64,000 nucleotides of DNA from Erythroxylum novogranatense (GCA_029891385.1 CM057231.1:66199103-66263102); one strand, 5' to 3'; numbered from the stretch's first letter, positions 1-12,328 are shown. Made by a program: numbers and translations. The notes: generated from the letters alone by a model not told the origin.

Positions 1-725
1 GATCAGTATCTAGCCTTGATTGAGTTTGCATACAATAACCATTTTCACAGTAGCATCGGGATGGCACCATATGAGGCACTTTATGGGCGACCGTGTAGAT
101 CGCCTCTGTATTGGGATGAGGAAGGGGTGAGGATGATTGAGGGTCCTGAGCTGATTCAGGATACTGTTGATAAGGTGAAGCTGATTCGGAGTCGCATCAA
201 GGCGGCTCAGGATAGGCAGAAGAGCTATGTGGATCAGCATAGGAGGGACATGGAGTATGATGTAGGCGACAGAGTTTTCTTACGGGTGTCACCGTGGCGA
301 GGTGTACTGAGATTTGGCAAGAAGGGCAAGTTGAGCCCTAGGTACATTGGTCCGTATGAGATCACTGAGAGGATAGGACCTTTGGCCTATCGGTTAGCTT
401 TGCCGAGTGAGATGTCCCGTTGCATGACGTCTTCCACGTGAGTATGCTCCATGATATATCGGTCGAGATCCGACTCATGTGATTTCGCTCGGAGATTGAG
501 GTGTCGAGTAACTGAGTTATGTAGAGGCCGATTGATTGTCGGGTCACAGATTAGCGGTTGAGAAATAAGAGTATTCCACTGGTGAAGGTTCTTTGGAGGA
601 ACCACTCGACTGAGGAGGCTACCTGGGAGACCGAGGAGCATATGAGGAGACAATATCCTCATCTTTTCGATCAATCAGGTAAGAATTTCGGGGACGAAAT
701 TTTTATTAGGAGGGGAGAATTGTAA
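1..725 (+). pseudogene. Tekay-1 polyprotein 3' end: integrase C-terminus and chromodomain (frameshifted)
   Basis: This is the end of a Ty3/gypsy pol gene; integrase inserts element cDNA, and in chromoviruses a C-terminal chromodomain steers it to chromatin. From base 16 the frame shows the end of the integrase core (EFAYNNHFHSSIGMAPYEA, then YGRPCRSPLYWDEEG) and the C-terminal segment with GDRVFLRVSPWRG and GKLSPRYIGPYEI. The frame breaks near 412-420, where the homologous part of the second gypsy copy (26436-26470) has one more base. A chromodomain-like segment (VKVLWRNHSTEEATWE) is open from about 570. The stop codon TAA (723-725) lies inside the first bases of the LTR. The 5' part of the gene lies outside the window. 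Family assignment is firm; the Tekay/Del lineage is inferred from the chromodomain, the long LTR and similarity to 24613-26755. Confidence 0.9.
707..720 (+). promoter_or_regulatory. Polypurine tract of Tekay-1
   Basis: Purine-rich AGGAGGGGAGAA followed by T lies directly before the LTR start TGTAACATCCC, the position where plus-strand DNA synthesis is primed. The same tract, with the same upstream bases, precedes the 3' LTR of the LARD at 13701-13740. Confidence 0.8.
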
Positions 726-1230
726 CATCCCAACTCCATAGAAGGGTTATTTTGGTAAATGGGATGGGTTAGAAGTATTGCATTAGGTCTCGGCATGAAC
801 ACACAGCATATAGCTTCTATGATTATGGATTTGGTTGCACATACACAGAGTAAACATGCATTCATGATATTCCCGGCTTAGGTTTTAAATTGTGTTCTTT
901 TGTTAAATTTATGGGACAATGGCTTTTGAAAAATTATTTGGAGTGCATACACGGGTATTTTATATTTTAAGGATTTATAGGAATTTTTGGAATTGTTGGG
1001 GTTGTTGCGGATAGGAAAATTCAACAATTTGACCGGTGAAACTTTTTGTACTGAACAGGATTGGCTAATGGCATAAGATTAGTGGATAATTAATGTTAAG
1101 AATTATTTTAGAGTCATGATTAGTGTTTAAGTGAGATTAAGAAGAGATTAGGATTAAAGTAAGTTAATTAACTTGAAATTTGTCTTTTCCATTTTAAAAG
1201 CCAAGTGGCATCCTATTTAATGATTTTGTC

Positions 1231-1241
1231 TTATATATATA
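1231..1241 (+). promoter_or_regulatory. TATA-like box in Tekay-1 LTR
   Basis: TTATATATATA is followed by CCCCACCATCG. It lies about 510 bp into the LTR, a plausible end of U3. Transcription would start near 1260-1270. This rests on motif and position only. Confidence 0.4.
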
Positions 1242-3052
1242 CCCCACCATCGACTTTTCTCCATTGTTCTACTTAAAATTCATTGTGGAAAGCTTGAAAA
1301 TCCATCTTCCTTTCTCCATCCGAAAGTGCATCACCTTGGTGTGTTCCCTTCCTCCTTTGATTGTTTTGTCTTCATCCACTTTACAAGAGTCTTTCCTTGT
1401 CTCCTTGCTTACTTCCACTCACATACAAACCAATCATAAATCTTGTGAAGATGGTGATGGGTGATAATCGTGGTGTTGGAGCAAGTAGGAGAGAATTTAG
1501 GAAGTTGTTACAAGTTGGAAGATTGAGTGAAAGATTGGAAGCTTGATAGGTAAGTTCATTTAAGTTCTTTGTTTTAATGATGTTTTCATTAGGTATTGAG
1601 TACCATTGTAGTTAGAAGCATTCATGGGAAGTATCTATGCATTTATTTGATTATAAAAGTGGTAGGTTTGAATGGGTGTAAGGCTAGGTGATGGTTGAAT
1701 TGAAAGTAGTGATATAGCTTGATTTTAAATGGAAGATGGATAATTATTTGAGTATTTGAATGGAGGAATTAAATGCTGTAAATTTTTCAGTGGTAGCCCT
1801 AATATATGTATGACTGTCTTTATATTTAATTTGTAATTATTTTGATGTCTAGTGATGTGAAAAAGGTATTAGAAGTGATTGAACTAAGGTTAGCCTTGAA
1901 TCTGGAAAATTGGAATTAGAATTGATGTTACTGTTTTATTCATAACTTATTGTATAGGTGAGCAAATGAGGTGGGGTTTGTGCCCAAGTAAACTTTGGGA
2001 TGTTGGCTTCATTTTAGTGTGAAATAGGTGTTGTTAAATTATAATGCTAGAAGGTCCAAATTTGGCATGGAAAGTTGCTGTTCTGTTGCCTGTGAACAGT
2101 ATCCGCAAATGTGTTCAATGAATTTTCTGATTTTCTAAATTAATTGGTATGGAATTAGGGAAAATGGTCTTAATGAAAGTTGTAGCCTATTAAATTAGCT
2201 TTCCATTGCCACTGATTTTGCAATTTTCGAGTTGTATGTTAGGAGATATGACCTGATTACTGATGACTGTTTTCATGCATTGGCTGAAACCTAGCTGGAT
2301 TGGCACATTTAGTGCACTTTCGGGTTTGGAGGAATTTTAGGAATTTTGTGATTTGATTTGGGGTTTTCATTGTACTGAAGAGTTTTAGATATCAGATTGA
2401 TCTTGAAAATGGTATATGGCTTCTAATTTTGGAGGTCAGATGTGGGAAATATGGAATTTCAAAATCTGGATCTACATTGTGATGTTAAGTGTTGTTTAGG
2501 TCAGAAACTTGCATGACAGATTTGAAAATGTTAGAGGCTGAATTGGAGTTTGGTTATTTCAGGAAGAATTGAAGTTTGGGATTTTATCTTTTCAGAGATA
2601 TAAAGCTCTGATTTTAATGACTTGTCTACAGGGAGTTATGTTGGTTATAAAGTTACTGCTCAAATTGCATGGTTTCAGGGACAGTATCATTGAGTGAATT
2701 AATTGACTTGTTTAGAAATGGAATTTGATTTTGGGTTGTTCATGAAAGTTGTAGAGGACATTGTGAACTGATTGAGCATATTTATGTGGTAATTTTTAGC
2801 TGACTAATCAGTGAGTCCTCGCATTCGTGAGTTACTGTCCTATATCTATGAGTTTTGAGTAAGCAGTACCTTGGATGGGATTTTTGACACCCTTAGAGGT
2901 TGAATTGATTTTTATGGTCTTCTTGAGAGTTGTAGAGCTTTTCATAAGCTTTCCAATGAGGTATAGTGTGTATTTTTCTGATTTGTGTGCTAAGAATTAG
3001 AGTAGTTGGAGATTGGGATTGAAATCTGGAAAAGGGCAAAGAAGTAGGAAAA

Positions 3053-3185
3053 CTCGCGGATCGCGAGGCGACGTCTCGCCTCATGAGGCGAGAAAATTGA
3101 CCCGATCGCGAGGCGACGCCTCGCCCTCGCGACGACGGCGAGATGAGACAGCCTCATGGGCGACGTCTCGCCCTGAGGCGGTGCA
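3053..3185 (+). repeat. GC-rich palindromic cluster in Tekay-1 LTR
   Basis: A short island of CG-rich sequence in an AT-rich LTR. The core GAGGCGACGTCTCGCCTC pairs GAGGCGA with TCGCCTC, and variants of GCGAGGCGACG and CTCGCC recur several times up to a (TA)n run at 3186. It is open in one plus-strand frame but has no protein character. Its function is unknown. Confidence 0.7.
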
Positions 3186-4651
3186 TAGATATATATATAT
3201 ATATTATTATAGTTGATTATTATTTGGCATTAGTGATTCGATCGTTCTTTTGTCAATTTCTTTTCCGTCCGACGTCCGATTGACCTGATTCTTGAGGCAT
3301 CGGATTCAGTAGAATATTTAATTTCATTTGGTGAGAATTTGGGAATTTTGGACGGAAATTGGCGTGGCCCGAATAATTGTTCGGTAATCAACATTTTGTT
3401 TAATTGGGAACCCATAGAGGTCCGAATTGCACACCGTCGGCGCCTATAATTTTCTAATTTTAGACGGATTTTGTGATGGGAAAATTTAGATTAGGGCCGA
3501 ATGCCATGAACATGCATTATACACATTTAAAGGATTCCATGTGCATTATTTGATCGTTTTAATTATCAGATTGGTAATGTGAATTTATTTCAATTGCTAT
3601 AGAGGCTCAGTTGGACCGCCGTTTCACGGACGTTGCGGAGACTTCCCGGCATTAGCGCGGAAGTTATTAGGTGAGTAACCTAGTTGGTTCCTCAACCTTT
3701 ATGTGTTTAAAATTTTGCAATTATGGCATGTGGAGATAATGGAGGACTTGTGTGTGTTTGATTTGATTGATTTCGGACCATAGGTGTCTGAAATATTTGA
3801 AATGTGAAATGGAAGTGTTATATGTGACTTTCATGTGATCATCTGTGCGAGACTAATGTAAATATTTTAATTGGGATCAGACATGATGAAATGGTATTTT
3901 ATTTGGACATATGCATTTCATGCATAATGGCATGATCAGTAATTGGCAGTTGTGACTAGAGTAGCCAACGAGAGCTTTAAGCTCAACGTGATTGGGCCTC
4001 GAGCCCATGAAGGATCTGAGCCTATGGCTCACTGATTAATGTGCCCTAAGGGGGCAGCTTTAAGCGCTTCGATCACAACAACGTAATAAATTGGAAAAGT
4101 GTCTCATATACATTTCATATGCATTTAAATTGGTTCCTTGATGATATGATAATTCTGTGGTATTATTGAATGTGATTTGGTGAAATAATTATGTGACTCT
4201 GTGTATATGCATGAATTGGGTGAACCATCGATGATGGTTCCTCACTGAGTTCGCAAACTCACCCAAAATTGCAAATTATTTTTTCAGGACCGAGACAGTT
4301 GACTCATAGCTCCGGATAGACTTTTCCTGCCGTGTAGATTGAGTTGGCAAGAGAAGTCATGGCACATGTGTCGGTCACCGGCACTTTTGGAGGGATGACC
4401 TAGTTAGCTTTCTGTTTGATTTTCTTTTGGAGACATGTACAGACACTATCAGTTGTATAAATTACTGCTTTGAGGATATGAAATGAGAAAACTATGTTTT
4501 TAAAAATTAGTGAATTCCATATTACTACTTTATAATACATTGATGCCATGTGGAGTTGGTAGTTTGTTCGTAGCGCACCCTTTTCGTAGGGTGTGTATCG
4601 GAATGACCTACGGGCGTCCCGGTACATCTCCTATGGTAAGGGGGTGCTACA

Positions 4652-4960
4652 GGGAGGGGCAGCAACACGAGGAGCACGAAAAAGAAGATGAGGCGGAACT
4701 ATAGTAAAAGAGTTAAGAGCAGTCGTGACTGGAGGCGGAACGGGTGACTGAAGACGAGTAGTAATCATGGTCAGTATGGAGCGGAAGGTCTCGCGGTCAG
4801 CCTCCATTTGAGTCTCAAGACGACGAATGTCCGCTCGAAGCACGGTCACCTCGGGAGAAGCTGAGGCAACTGCAGGTAGAGGAGACTCACGAGACGGAAC
4901 CGTGGAGGGAGCAAAAGGAGGAGGTTTCTCGCTACTGCTAGCATTGTGAGTTTGAGACAT
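4652..4960 (-). CDS. Athila env-like/ORF3 region, partial
   Basis: An open frame begins MSQTHNASSSEKPPPFAPST and continues with a Pro/Ser-rich stretch, a short heptad-like segment (LRADIRRLETQMEADRETF) and another Pro-rich tail until it runs into the Tekay-1 LTR. It lies downstream of the integrase, where Athila elements carry an env-like or ORF3 frame. Just upstream (about 4964-4980, minus) a pyrimidine/AT stretch ending TTGCAG resembles a splice acceptor, which would suit expression from a spliced subgenomic RNA. No signal peptide, membrane segment or known domain can be seen in the portion present, so the env label rests on position only. It could equally be an unrelated spacer frame. Confidence 0.4.
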
Positions 4961-5646
4961 GATTCCTGCAATTACAAGTAATAGAAACAAAACTTAACCT
5001 GCAAAATCATACAGAATCACCCTCCTCGTCGCAACTCACGCTCGGAAGTCACCACGAATAGAGGTCCGCATCCATTCAATCATGACGGCGGGGGGTGTTC
5101 ACGCGACAAATGGGCTTCTTCGTTAGTCGCGAACGAATTATGAAGTTCGTCGCGGCGAACGGCGATTCGGTAACCACACGAAGGGAACAGCGCTGCCTGG
5201 TACCCTAACTAAACATTAAACAACGAAAATGAAAGCGAACAAAGAAAAGAGGCTTACGAGAGTCGATAGTGGAGGGAGACTTTGAAGGAGACGACTACGG
5301 AGGGAATGAGAACAGAGGTGGCGAAGAAACGAGAGAATGAGGGAGAAAAGAAAGAGGAAGAAGGAGAATAAATAGGGTGAGAGGCAAACAAAAGGGAGCG
5401 AAAGGAAAAAGACGGAAAGGGTCCTTGGACAAAAGAGATGTCCAACGGTTCAGAGGGTTCGCTACGACGAGGCAGTCGCTAGCCGCGGTGAATAAAACGC
5501 AAAACCCTACATTAGCCGCGGCGAATCACCCAAAATATCTCACGTATCAACCATTCACTTCAATCTAATCATGCTTTAGTAAACTAGAAAGATCATAGAG
5601 CTAACAAAGGGAAATCAAATTATTTGCAATGAGCGTAAAATCCTAC
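4961..5646 (-). other. Athila post-integrase spacer
   Basis: No credible coding sequence. It contains several copies of the CG-rich arms seen also in the leader and LTR of the same element (CGTCGCGGCGAA near 5148, CGCTACGACGAGG near 5460, AGCCGCGGCGAA near 5515). Purine-rich runs around 5330-5420 create short accidental frames. Confidence 0.6.
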
Positions 5647-6968
5647 CTAACTACATTTAAGCCTATTGATTGGGTCTTTCCCCACACTTAAACAATGAAT
5701 CACAACGATAAAAATTTGCAACAAAAGCGAGACATATAACGATAAACAAGTGAGGGAAAGAAGTAACCGATAATTACGGCGGTTGAGGAGTCCCATGATA
5801 GAGCTTGAGCAGATGTCCATTACCACGAAATCGTGCGCGCCATTGTTCTGCAAAAGTTCTATCATACCAAAATTATGTACTTTAACTACCACATAAGGCC
5901 CTTCCCAACGATGATTGAATTTGCCAGGTTTGAATGTGAAGCGGGCTTTATACAAGAGCACTTTGTCGCCTTCCTTAAAAGTCTTTCGGAGAAGAATCTT
6001 GTCATGTATCAGTTTGGCCTTTTCCTTGTAGAGCCGAGAGTGCTCATATGCTTTAAGTCGCAGCTCCTCTAATTCTTGCAGCTGGAGTTTCCTTTCCATT
6101 CCCGATAGGTCAAGATCTATGTTGCATTGTTTTATTGCCCAATAGGCCTTATGCTCTAGCTCCACAGGTAAATGACAGGCCTTTCCATAAATCAACCGGT
6201 ATGGGGACATTCCTATCGGGGATTTATAAGCAGTGCGATACGCCCACAGTGCTTCCTCTAAACGCAGACTCCAATCCTTTTTAGAGGGCTTGACTATCCT
6301 TTCCAAAATGTGTTTAACCTCTCTGTTTGAAACTTCTGCTTGACCATTGGTTTGTGGGTGGTAGGCAGTAGAGACCTTATGGGTAACTCCAAATTTGGAA
6401 AGCAAGTTCGTAATAATCCGGTTGCAAAAATGGGTCCCACGATCACTCACCACTGCCTTGGGAATTCCAAATCGACAGAAGATATTGGATTTGAGGAATT
6501 TAGTGATCGCTCAGGCGTCATCTTGTCTAGTGGTACAAACTCGATCCATTTTGAAACATAGTCCACTCTAAGAGAATATACACGAACCCGAACGATGGGG
6601 AACGGTCCCGTGAAGTCGATACCCCAAACATCAAAGATTTCGCAGAACATCATTGGTTGTTGTGGCATCTCATGGCGCTCCCTAACCCTCCAAACGTTGA
6701 CACTTGTCGACGCTTGGCAAAAATGGAAATAGTCCCGAAAATTGTAGGCGGAAGAATCAATCCAAAACTTTTCTAGTTGTTCTTCTAGCACTAAAATGTC
6801 CCCATTGACCATGGAGTGGCAAGTCGATAGTATGTCATTGAATTCCTCATCGGTGACACATCGACGAATCACTTGGTCACTGCATATCTTCCAAAGGTAA
6901 GGCTCGTCCCAAATGTAATGCCGAGCTTCACTCTTCAATTCTCGAGCACGCCCCAGAGTCATACGCAT
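5647..6968 (-). pseudogene. Athila integrase (frameshifted)
   Basis: Integrase inserts the cDNA copy of the element. The N-terminal part (6968-6447) covers the zinc-binding region and start of the core, including VWGIDFTGPFP with its catalytic-region aspartate and YVSKWIE. The second open part (6453-5647) gives [11 protein letters not shown] with the second catalytic aspartate, [18 protein letters not shown] with the catalytic glutamate, then [20 protein letters not shown] and the C-terminal [11 protein letters not shown] and FNHRWEGPY. The [17 protein letters not shown] signature is typical of Athila/Tat-type integrases and different from the chromovirus integrases at both ends of the nest. 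The HHCC zinc finger is damaged and the halves are joined by a frame change near 6450. Confidence 0.9.
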
Positions 6969-7113
6969 AGGGTTAAATTTTCATTAAGTAATTGACAATA
7001 TATGCATACCAAGGCTCCTTGAGAACTGCGGCACACAGGACAGAATCCGGAAAAGAATCACAAGTCAAATCAGAAGAGTCCACTCCTTTAGTATCTTGTG
7101 GTAGTCTGCTCAG

Positions 7114-8400
7114 ATGGTCACCACTTGGTTTCTTTGCCTACCGATCTTTAATCTCAATATCAAACTCTTGAAGGAGCAAAGTCCAACGGATCAATCTGGG
7201 TTTCGATTGTGGCTTCGTCAAGAGGTACTTAACAGCTGCGTGATCGGTGAAAATGATGATATGGGAATTGAGCAAATACTGCCGGAATTTTTCTAATGCA
7301 AAGATTATTGCAAAGAGCTCTTTCTCAGTTGTGGTGTAGTTGGCTTGAGCTGGATCTAAAGTTCTGGACCCGTATGTAATAACTCGAGCTAGCTTCTCTT
7401 CATGTTGTCCTAACATGGCTCCCACAGCATAATTGGAAGCATCACACGAAAGTTCAAAAGGCAAATGCCAAACAGGGCAACTGTAATAGGAGGAAATGAG
7501 TTTGGCTTTAAGTGTATCAAAAGCCTTTGGCATGAAGCATCAAACTCAAATTTCTCATCCTTTTGCAAGAGTTTTGAAAGAGGAAGGCGATTTTGCTAAA
7601 ATCCTTAATAAATCGCTCAGTAAAATCTGCATGACCTAGGAATGACCTGATATCATGGGCCTTGTAGGATAAGGCGGGAAGATATGATCGCGATTTTAGC
7701 TTTATTAACTTCAATTCCTTTCTTTGAAATCAAATGTCCAAGCACAATACCCTCATTTACCATAAAATGGCATTTTTGAAGTTAAGGATCAAGTTCTTCT
7801 CGATGCATCTCTTAAGAACTTTAGTCAGGTTAAAGAGACAGGAATCGAATGAATTGCCGTGAACTGTGAATTCATCCATGAAAACTTCCATACTTTCTTC
7901 CAAAAAATCGCAGAAGACAGCCATCACACAACGCCGGAAGGTACCGGGCATTACATAAACCAAAAGGCATCTGCGATCACGCAAGGTGCGAAGGACAAGT
8001 AAATGTGGTCTTATCTTGGTCCTCGGTGCAATGGGTACCGGAAGTACCCCGAGAAACCATCTAAGAAACAATGCGTGATTTCCGGCTAGCCTTTCTAGCA
8101 TCGATCGATGAATGGCAAGGAAAATGGTCCTTCGAGTGGCGTCGTTTAATTTGCGATAGTCAATACAAACTCGCCACAATTTTGCACTCTAGTAGGGATG
8201 AGTTCATCCTCTCATTTTCACCACAAGGATCCCGCTCTTTTGGGAACCACATGAATGGGGTGACCCATTCACCGTCGAGATGGGATAAATAATCCCAAAG
8301 ACTTAACGACTTTGTGATTTCCTTTTCACTACATCCAAGATTAGTGGGTTCAATCTTCACGGGGTTGCCTTACCGCCTTGGAATCCTCATTCAACAATAT
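7114..8400 (-). pseudogene. Athila reverse transcriptase and RNase H (decayed)
   Basis: Reverse transcriptase and RNase H make the DNA copy of the element RNA. Fragments in order on the minus strand: WRVCIDYRKLNDATR (near 8179), QDKTTFTCP-like text near 8000, FCDFLEESMEVFMDEFTVHG (near 7880), FIKDFSKIAFLF (near 7610), then RNase H with [36 protein letters not shown] and [14 protein letters not shown] (7533-7138). The catalytic box reads FMDE where Athila and other gypsy elements have FMDD, so one metal-binding aspartate appears lost. At least five frame changes separate the blocks; one at 8021-8030 is explained by a single missing base. Confidence 0.85.
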
Positions 8401-8653
8401 CCTACGAGTGCAAAGTAGGGCTAATCCTGTGTATGTCCGCTAATGACCACCCTATTATGCGCTTATGCTCGTCAACACTTTCAAAAGTTGCTTTTCTTCA
8501 AACTCGATAATGAATTTGCAATTATGACCGGTAATTTATTATTGGGCTCGAAAAGCGTATTTCAATGAGTGAGGTAAGGGCTTTAGTTCTAACTCGGAGG
8601 TTGTAAAATGGAAGGACCAACTTAGGAAGCTCGAGGAGAAAAGGTTTCGCATT
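8401..8653 (-). other. Athila protease/RT linker, decayed
   Basis: This stretch lies between the protease and RT blocks and should encode the linker and the start of RT. No open frame or recognisable motif remains. Confidence 0.5.
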
Positions 8654-9131
8654 TTACGGACAATTGAAAGAATCAATCAAGAATTCTCTTGGATGCTTTG
8701 AAAGCGAACACAATTCAAGATTAGGCGACTTATCGTGCGAGATCCTCATCGAGTCCGAATGAGTAGAAAGAACGCTAATCATGTTGACTCCAAGGAGTGA
8801 GTAATCCTCATGTGGGTGTTTCATGGCTTCGTACATGCTGAAGATTATTGATCGATCACCTACCTCCATGGTAATCTTCCCTTCCATCATATTGATATTT
8901 GTACCAGCCGTTCGAAGGAAGGGTCGGCCAAGAATCAAAGAAGTGTCCTGCACAACTTCAGAGGTCATGTCCAACACGTAAAAATCGGCAGGAAACACTA
9001 AACTTTTCACTTGGACCAAGATGTCCTCGATGATTCTCACTGGATGTCGGAATGATCTATCAGCCAACTATAAGACTACCGAAGTAGGCTTTATGCTCTT
9101 AACGCCCAGGGCTTCATAGACAGATTTCGGC
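8654..9131 (-). pseudogene. Athila aspartic protease, C-terminal part
   Basis: The frame resumes right of the polyprotein break with MPKSVYEALGV (just left of the LARD) and continues LADRSFRHPVRIIEDILVQV, FPADFYVLDM and LILGRPFLRTAG, the usual sequence of Athila protease after its active site. The active-site half (DLGAAINV) lies on the other side of the LARD at about 20515-20550. Removing the LARD and one copy of its ATTAC target duplication brings the two halves into the same frame. A stop replaces one codon just before LADRS. Confidence 0.85.
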
Positions 9132-9136
9132 ATTAC
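9132..9136. repeat. Target site duplication ATTAC, left copy (LARD)
   Basis: ATTAC directly precedes the LTR start TGTTGGGACCC. An identical ATTAC directly follows the other LTR at 20507-20511. The five-base length is normal for LTR retrotransposon integration. Confidence 0.95.
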
Positions 9137-11118
9137 TGTTGGGACCCGTTTTCGGAACCCAACTCATAACGAACGAATCACAACTTAACTAAAGTCGCTT
9201 CATTTTTTTTTCAATTACACAACATTCAGGGTAGTTCAAATTTCCAATTTGAAATTCGGCAATTCCTCGATTCATTATATCTTTCATAATCAAAACATAT
9301 CAATTAATTTATCAAAATCATATTATTCCTTTTCTTTTGCCAAATGACACTTAATACCCTTAATTTATCAAAAATTGGGCAGCACCTCCTCTAAAATCTC
9401 ACTAGCCAAAAGTTTATCCAAAACCAACCATACACAAAACACTTCAATATCTCTAATCCATCACACAATTCCTTGGACCTCCCGTCCTAATCCCATCATA
9501 CACATTCACAAACCTATATCTAAACATTTCCATAATTCTCAATCACATCTCAAGTCATAATCATAATTCACATTCATATATACTAACCATAATTTACTTA
9601 CATAATTCAATCCCATAATCATATACAAACTTTAATGGCATTACAAGCCACAATACAACAACAATATAGGAATCCTAATGTAAATACAAGGATACAAAAT
9701 CCTTCTTTTCGCTCACCCGATCTTCTTCTCATTACCGTGGATGGGAATGAGGGGTGAGCTTACTCGATGGGTAACAAGCTTATAACCGAAAATAAGCAAA
9801 ACCATTGAAAAGTTCAATTGAAATCGATGCCACATATTTCCAAAGTCAATGTTTAGAACTGTTGAAAAGATCATAATTGCTCCGCTTTCGGTCAAAATTT
9901 TAATTTGGAGCTTTGATAAAACTAAAACTCATCGTGATTAAACACAAAACCATAACTTTTCTTTGTAAACTCACATTTGAAATTCATGTAACATAACTCT
10001 TCCAAATTCATCACAAATCAGACAATTCGTAAACATTATAAATCATCATTCATTTCATAGCACATCACATGTCAAAATGCAAATGCACACATAACGGCTC
10101 GAGAGTTCCGTACACACACCGAAATCGAAGTTTATCAGAAACACATCGAGTCCATTTTGGATCTCGTAAGCCCAAGCCGGCAGCCGGAGAAGGCTTTATT
10201 TTCTTTTGTCTCGTGCACGAGACTAACACAACGTTCCTCTCTCGCCCAAACAAAGCACATATTCATTTTCACATGTTCACAATGCCATTCTCTAAGGCAT
10301 ATCGAAATCACAATCATATGATCTTATGATCTCATGACATGTCATTCTCAGCATATTCATAAAATTTCAATGCATTTTTTTCAAAAATCACCATAATTCA
10401 CAATAACAATTTCTTTCGAGCGTTTACAAGCAATAATGGAAGTAGTTGAAATCATTTAATCAATTGAGTTCCGAAAACTGACTTTTATTTCTTATATTTG
10501 AAAACACAAGAAAGCTTAGTGGCAGTGTTATGGCTCATTTCTCAATCATAAACAAGGTACCCACCTCGATTCCATGCTAGGAACTTATCCAATGCTCCAA
10601 TTTCTCCATTGCTTCCTTCTTTCTTCCAACATACTTTTTCCTAAACCATAAATACCCAAATTCAATATCATAATCCTCAAGATTAACTATAGGGAACCCA
10701 CTTCCAACATATTTCCAAGCTATCTTAGTCATCAATTTACCTAATTTATAATAATCCAAAATTAATCACCATCTTAGCATAATCATCACAAATAACTTCA
10801 AAATCCACAACCCATAATATTTTCCATGATTCTAAACCAAAAACTCAAGAAAAGCTCAAGACTTAAAAGTCGGCTCTTACCTCCATCTTCTCCATTTTGG
10901 ATTTTCTTAGCTCATCTTGGAGCTCTCTTCATCTTCCACCTTTTCCCTCTTGGAGCATGCTCAAATCCTCCTTGAAAGCTCACAAAATCGGAACTTAGCT
11001 GCTGTCTCTCTTTTCCCTCCATCATGAAACCACTCTTCTCTTTCTCTCTTCTTTCTTTCTTTTGTTCTATTCTGTTTCTCTAAGTATCGGGCTTCTCCTT
11101 CAAACAACAGACAGCCCC

Positions 11119-11131
11119 TTATATTTATAAT
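11119..11131 (-). promoter_or_regulatory. TATA-like box in LARD LTR
   Basis: On the minus strand TTATAAATATAAGG is followed by GGCTGTCTGTTG. It lies about 2.6 kb into the LTR. The counterpart in the right LTR is near 18022-18034. If real, everything from 13700 to 11131, including the repeat arrays, is U3. Confidence 0.45.
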
Positions 11132-11412
11132 GCCATGTCATTTAATGAATGGCCAATGACTTAATTGCCCTTCCTTATAAGCCTACTAACTTAACCTTTT
11201 AAGTAAACTTCCAAAATTGCCCCTTCGTTGATCTTCAAAACTGACATCTTGTCTGATTATTTCGATCAAGTAAATGAAGCCATTTGATAAAACTTTCTTC
11301 TAGCGAAATGTTCTCCTATGTCTTACGAATCCAACACCACAAGAATCGGATCGATTGGAGCTCTATAGCTCAAGATATCTCCAAAATACTGAAGTCTGTT
11401 TTTCAGACCCGA

Positions 11413-12172
11413 GGCTGAACACTACACCTAACTTCCGACCCGTATTTGGAAGTCTTAGAGGCTCAATTGTCGATCGGCTTCTTCATAACATTTGTAGCCT
11501 TATGTCTCTAGTTTAATCAGAAACAAGAATCAACTCAATCCAAGCTCTAGCGAGTTCTAGCGACCTATAATACTGAGCACTATTCGGCCATTACAACACC
11601 AAGACTGAACACCACACTGAACTTCCGACCTATATTTGGAAGTGTTAGAGGCTAAATCATAGCTCGGCTCCTTCATAACATTTGTAGATATATGTCTCTA
11701 GTTTAATTAGAAATAAGAATCAACTCAATCCAAGCTCTAGCGAGTTCTAGCGACCTATAATACTGAGCACTGTTCGGCCGTTACAACACCAAGACTGAAC
11801 ACCACACTGAACTTCCGACCTATATTTGGAAGTGTTAGAGGCTAAATCATAGCTCGGCTCCTTCATAAAATTTGTAGATATATGTCTCTAGTTTAATTAG
11901 AAATAAGAATAAACTCAATCCGAGCTATAGAGAGCTCCAGAGACCTATAATACTGAACACTGTTCGGCCATTGCAACACCAAGACTGAACACCACACTGA
12001 ACTTCCGACCTATATTTGGAAGTGTTAGAGGCTAAATCATAGCTCGGATCCTTCATAAAATTTGTAGATATATGTCTCTAGTTTAATTAGAAATAAGAAT
12101 CAATTCAATCCGAGCTCTATAGCTCAAGATATATCCAAAATACCAAACACTATTCAAACTTTTACAACTGAT
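11413..12172 (-). repeat. Four 190-bp tandem repeats in left LARD LTR
   Basis: Unit starts fall at 11413, 11603, 11793 and 11983, an exact 190-bp period. Each unit carries TGAACTTCCGACC, TTTGGAAGTGTTAGAGGCT, a CATTTGTAG segment and TATGTCTCTAGTTTAAT. The first unit is the most diverged. The same array sits in the right LTR. Confidence 0.92.
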
Positions 12173-12328
12173 CAGCTCATTATAATCCGAGCTATCTTTC
12201 TCCATTTAATGCAAAAACTTATCTATCTAGCATGGAAAGATAGAAAAATGTCTTAGGAGTCCAACGCTTCAAGAATCGGGTCGATCGGATGTCGGACGAA
12301 GAAGTTATGGCCATAATAAGGAAGAGAG

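Larger units (their letters stand above)
721..4651 (+). mobile_element. 3' LTR of Tekay-1 (3.9 kb)
   Basis: The LTR starts TGTAACATCCC immediately after the polypurine tract and ends GGGGTGCTACA, so the termini form the imperfect inverted pair TGTAACA/TGCTACA. Its length of about 3.9 kb suits Tekay/Del-type elements. No protein-coding capacity was recognised. The text holds several diverged copies of a module with GTTGTAGA followed by AGCTTTCCA (near 2174-2206, 2740-2760 and 2921-2960). The 3' part (about 3950-4290) is homologous to the Tekay-5 LTR pieces at 33240-33480 and 53850-53910. Right of 4651 the Athila sequence resumes; GGGAG (4652-4656) is the predicted target duplication, whose partner would lie left of the window. 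Confidence 0.85.

Noticed and set aside
5000..5646. Athila 3' LTR directly after the integrase
   Set aside because: The text shares only the short CG-rich motif with the LTR at 23122-24612 and shows no colinear similarity or TG...CA termini.
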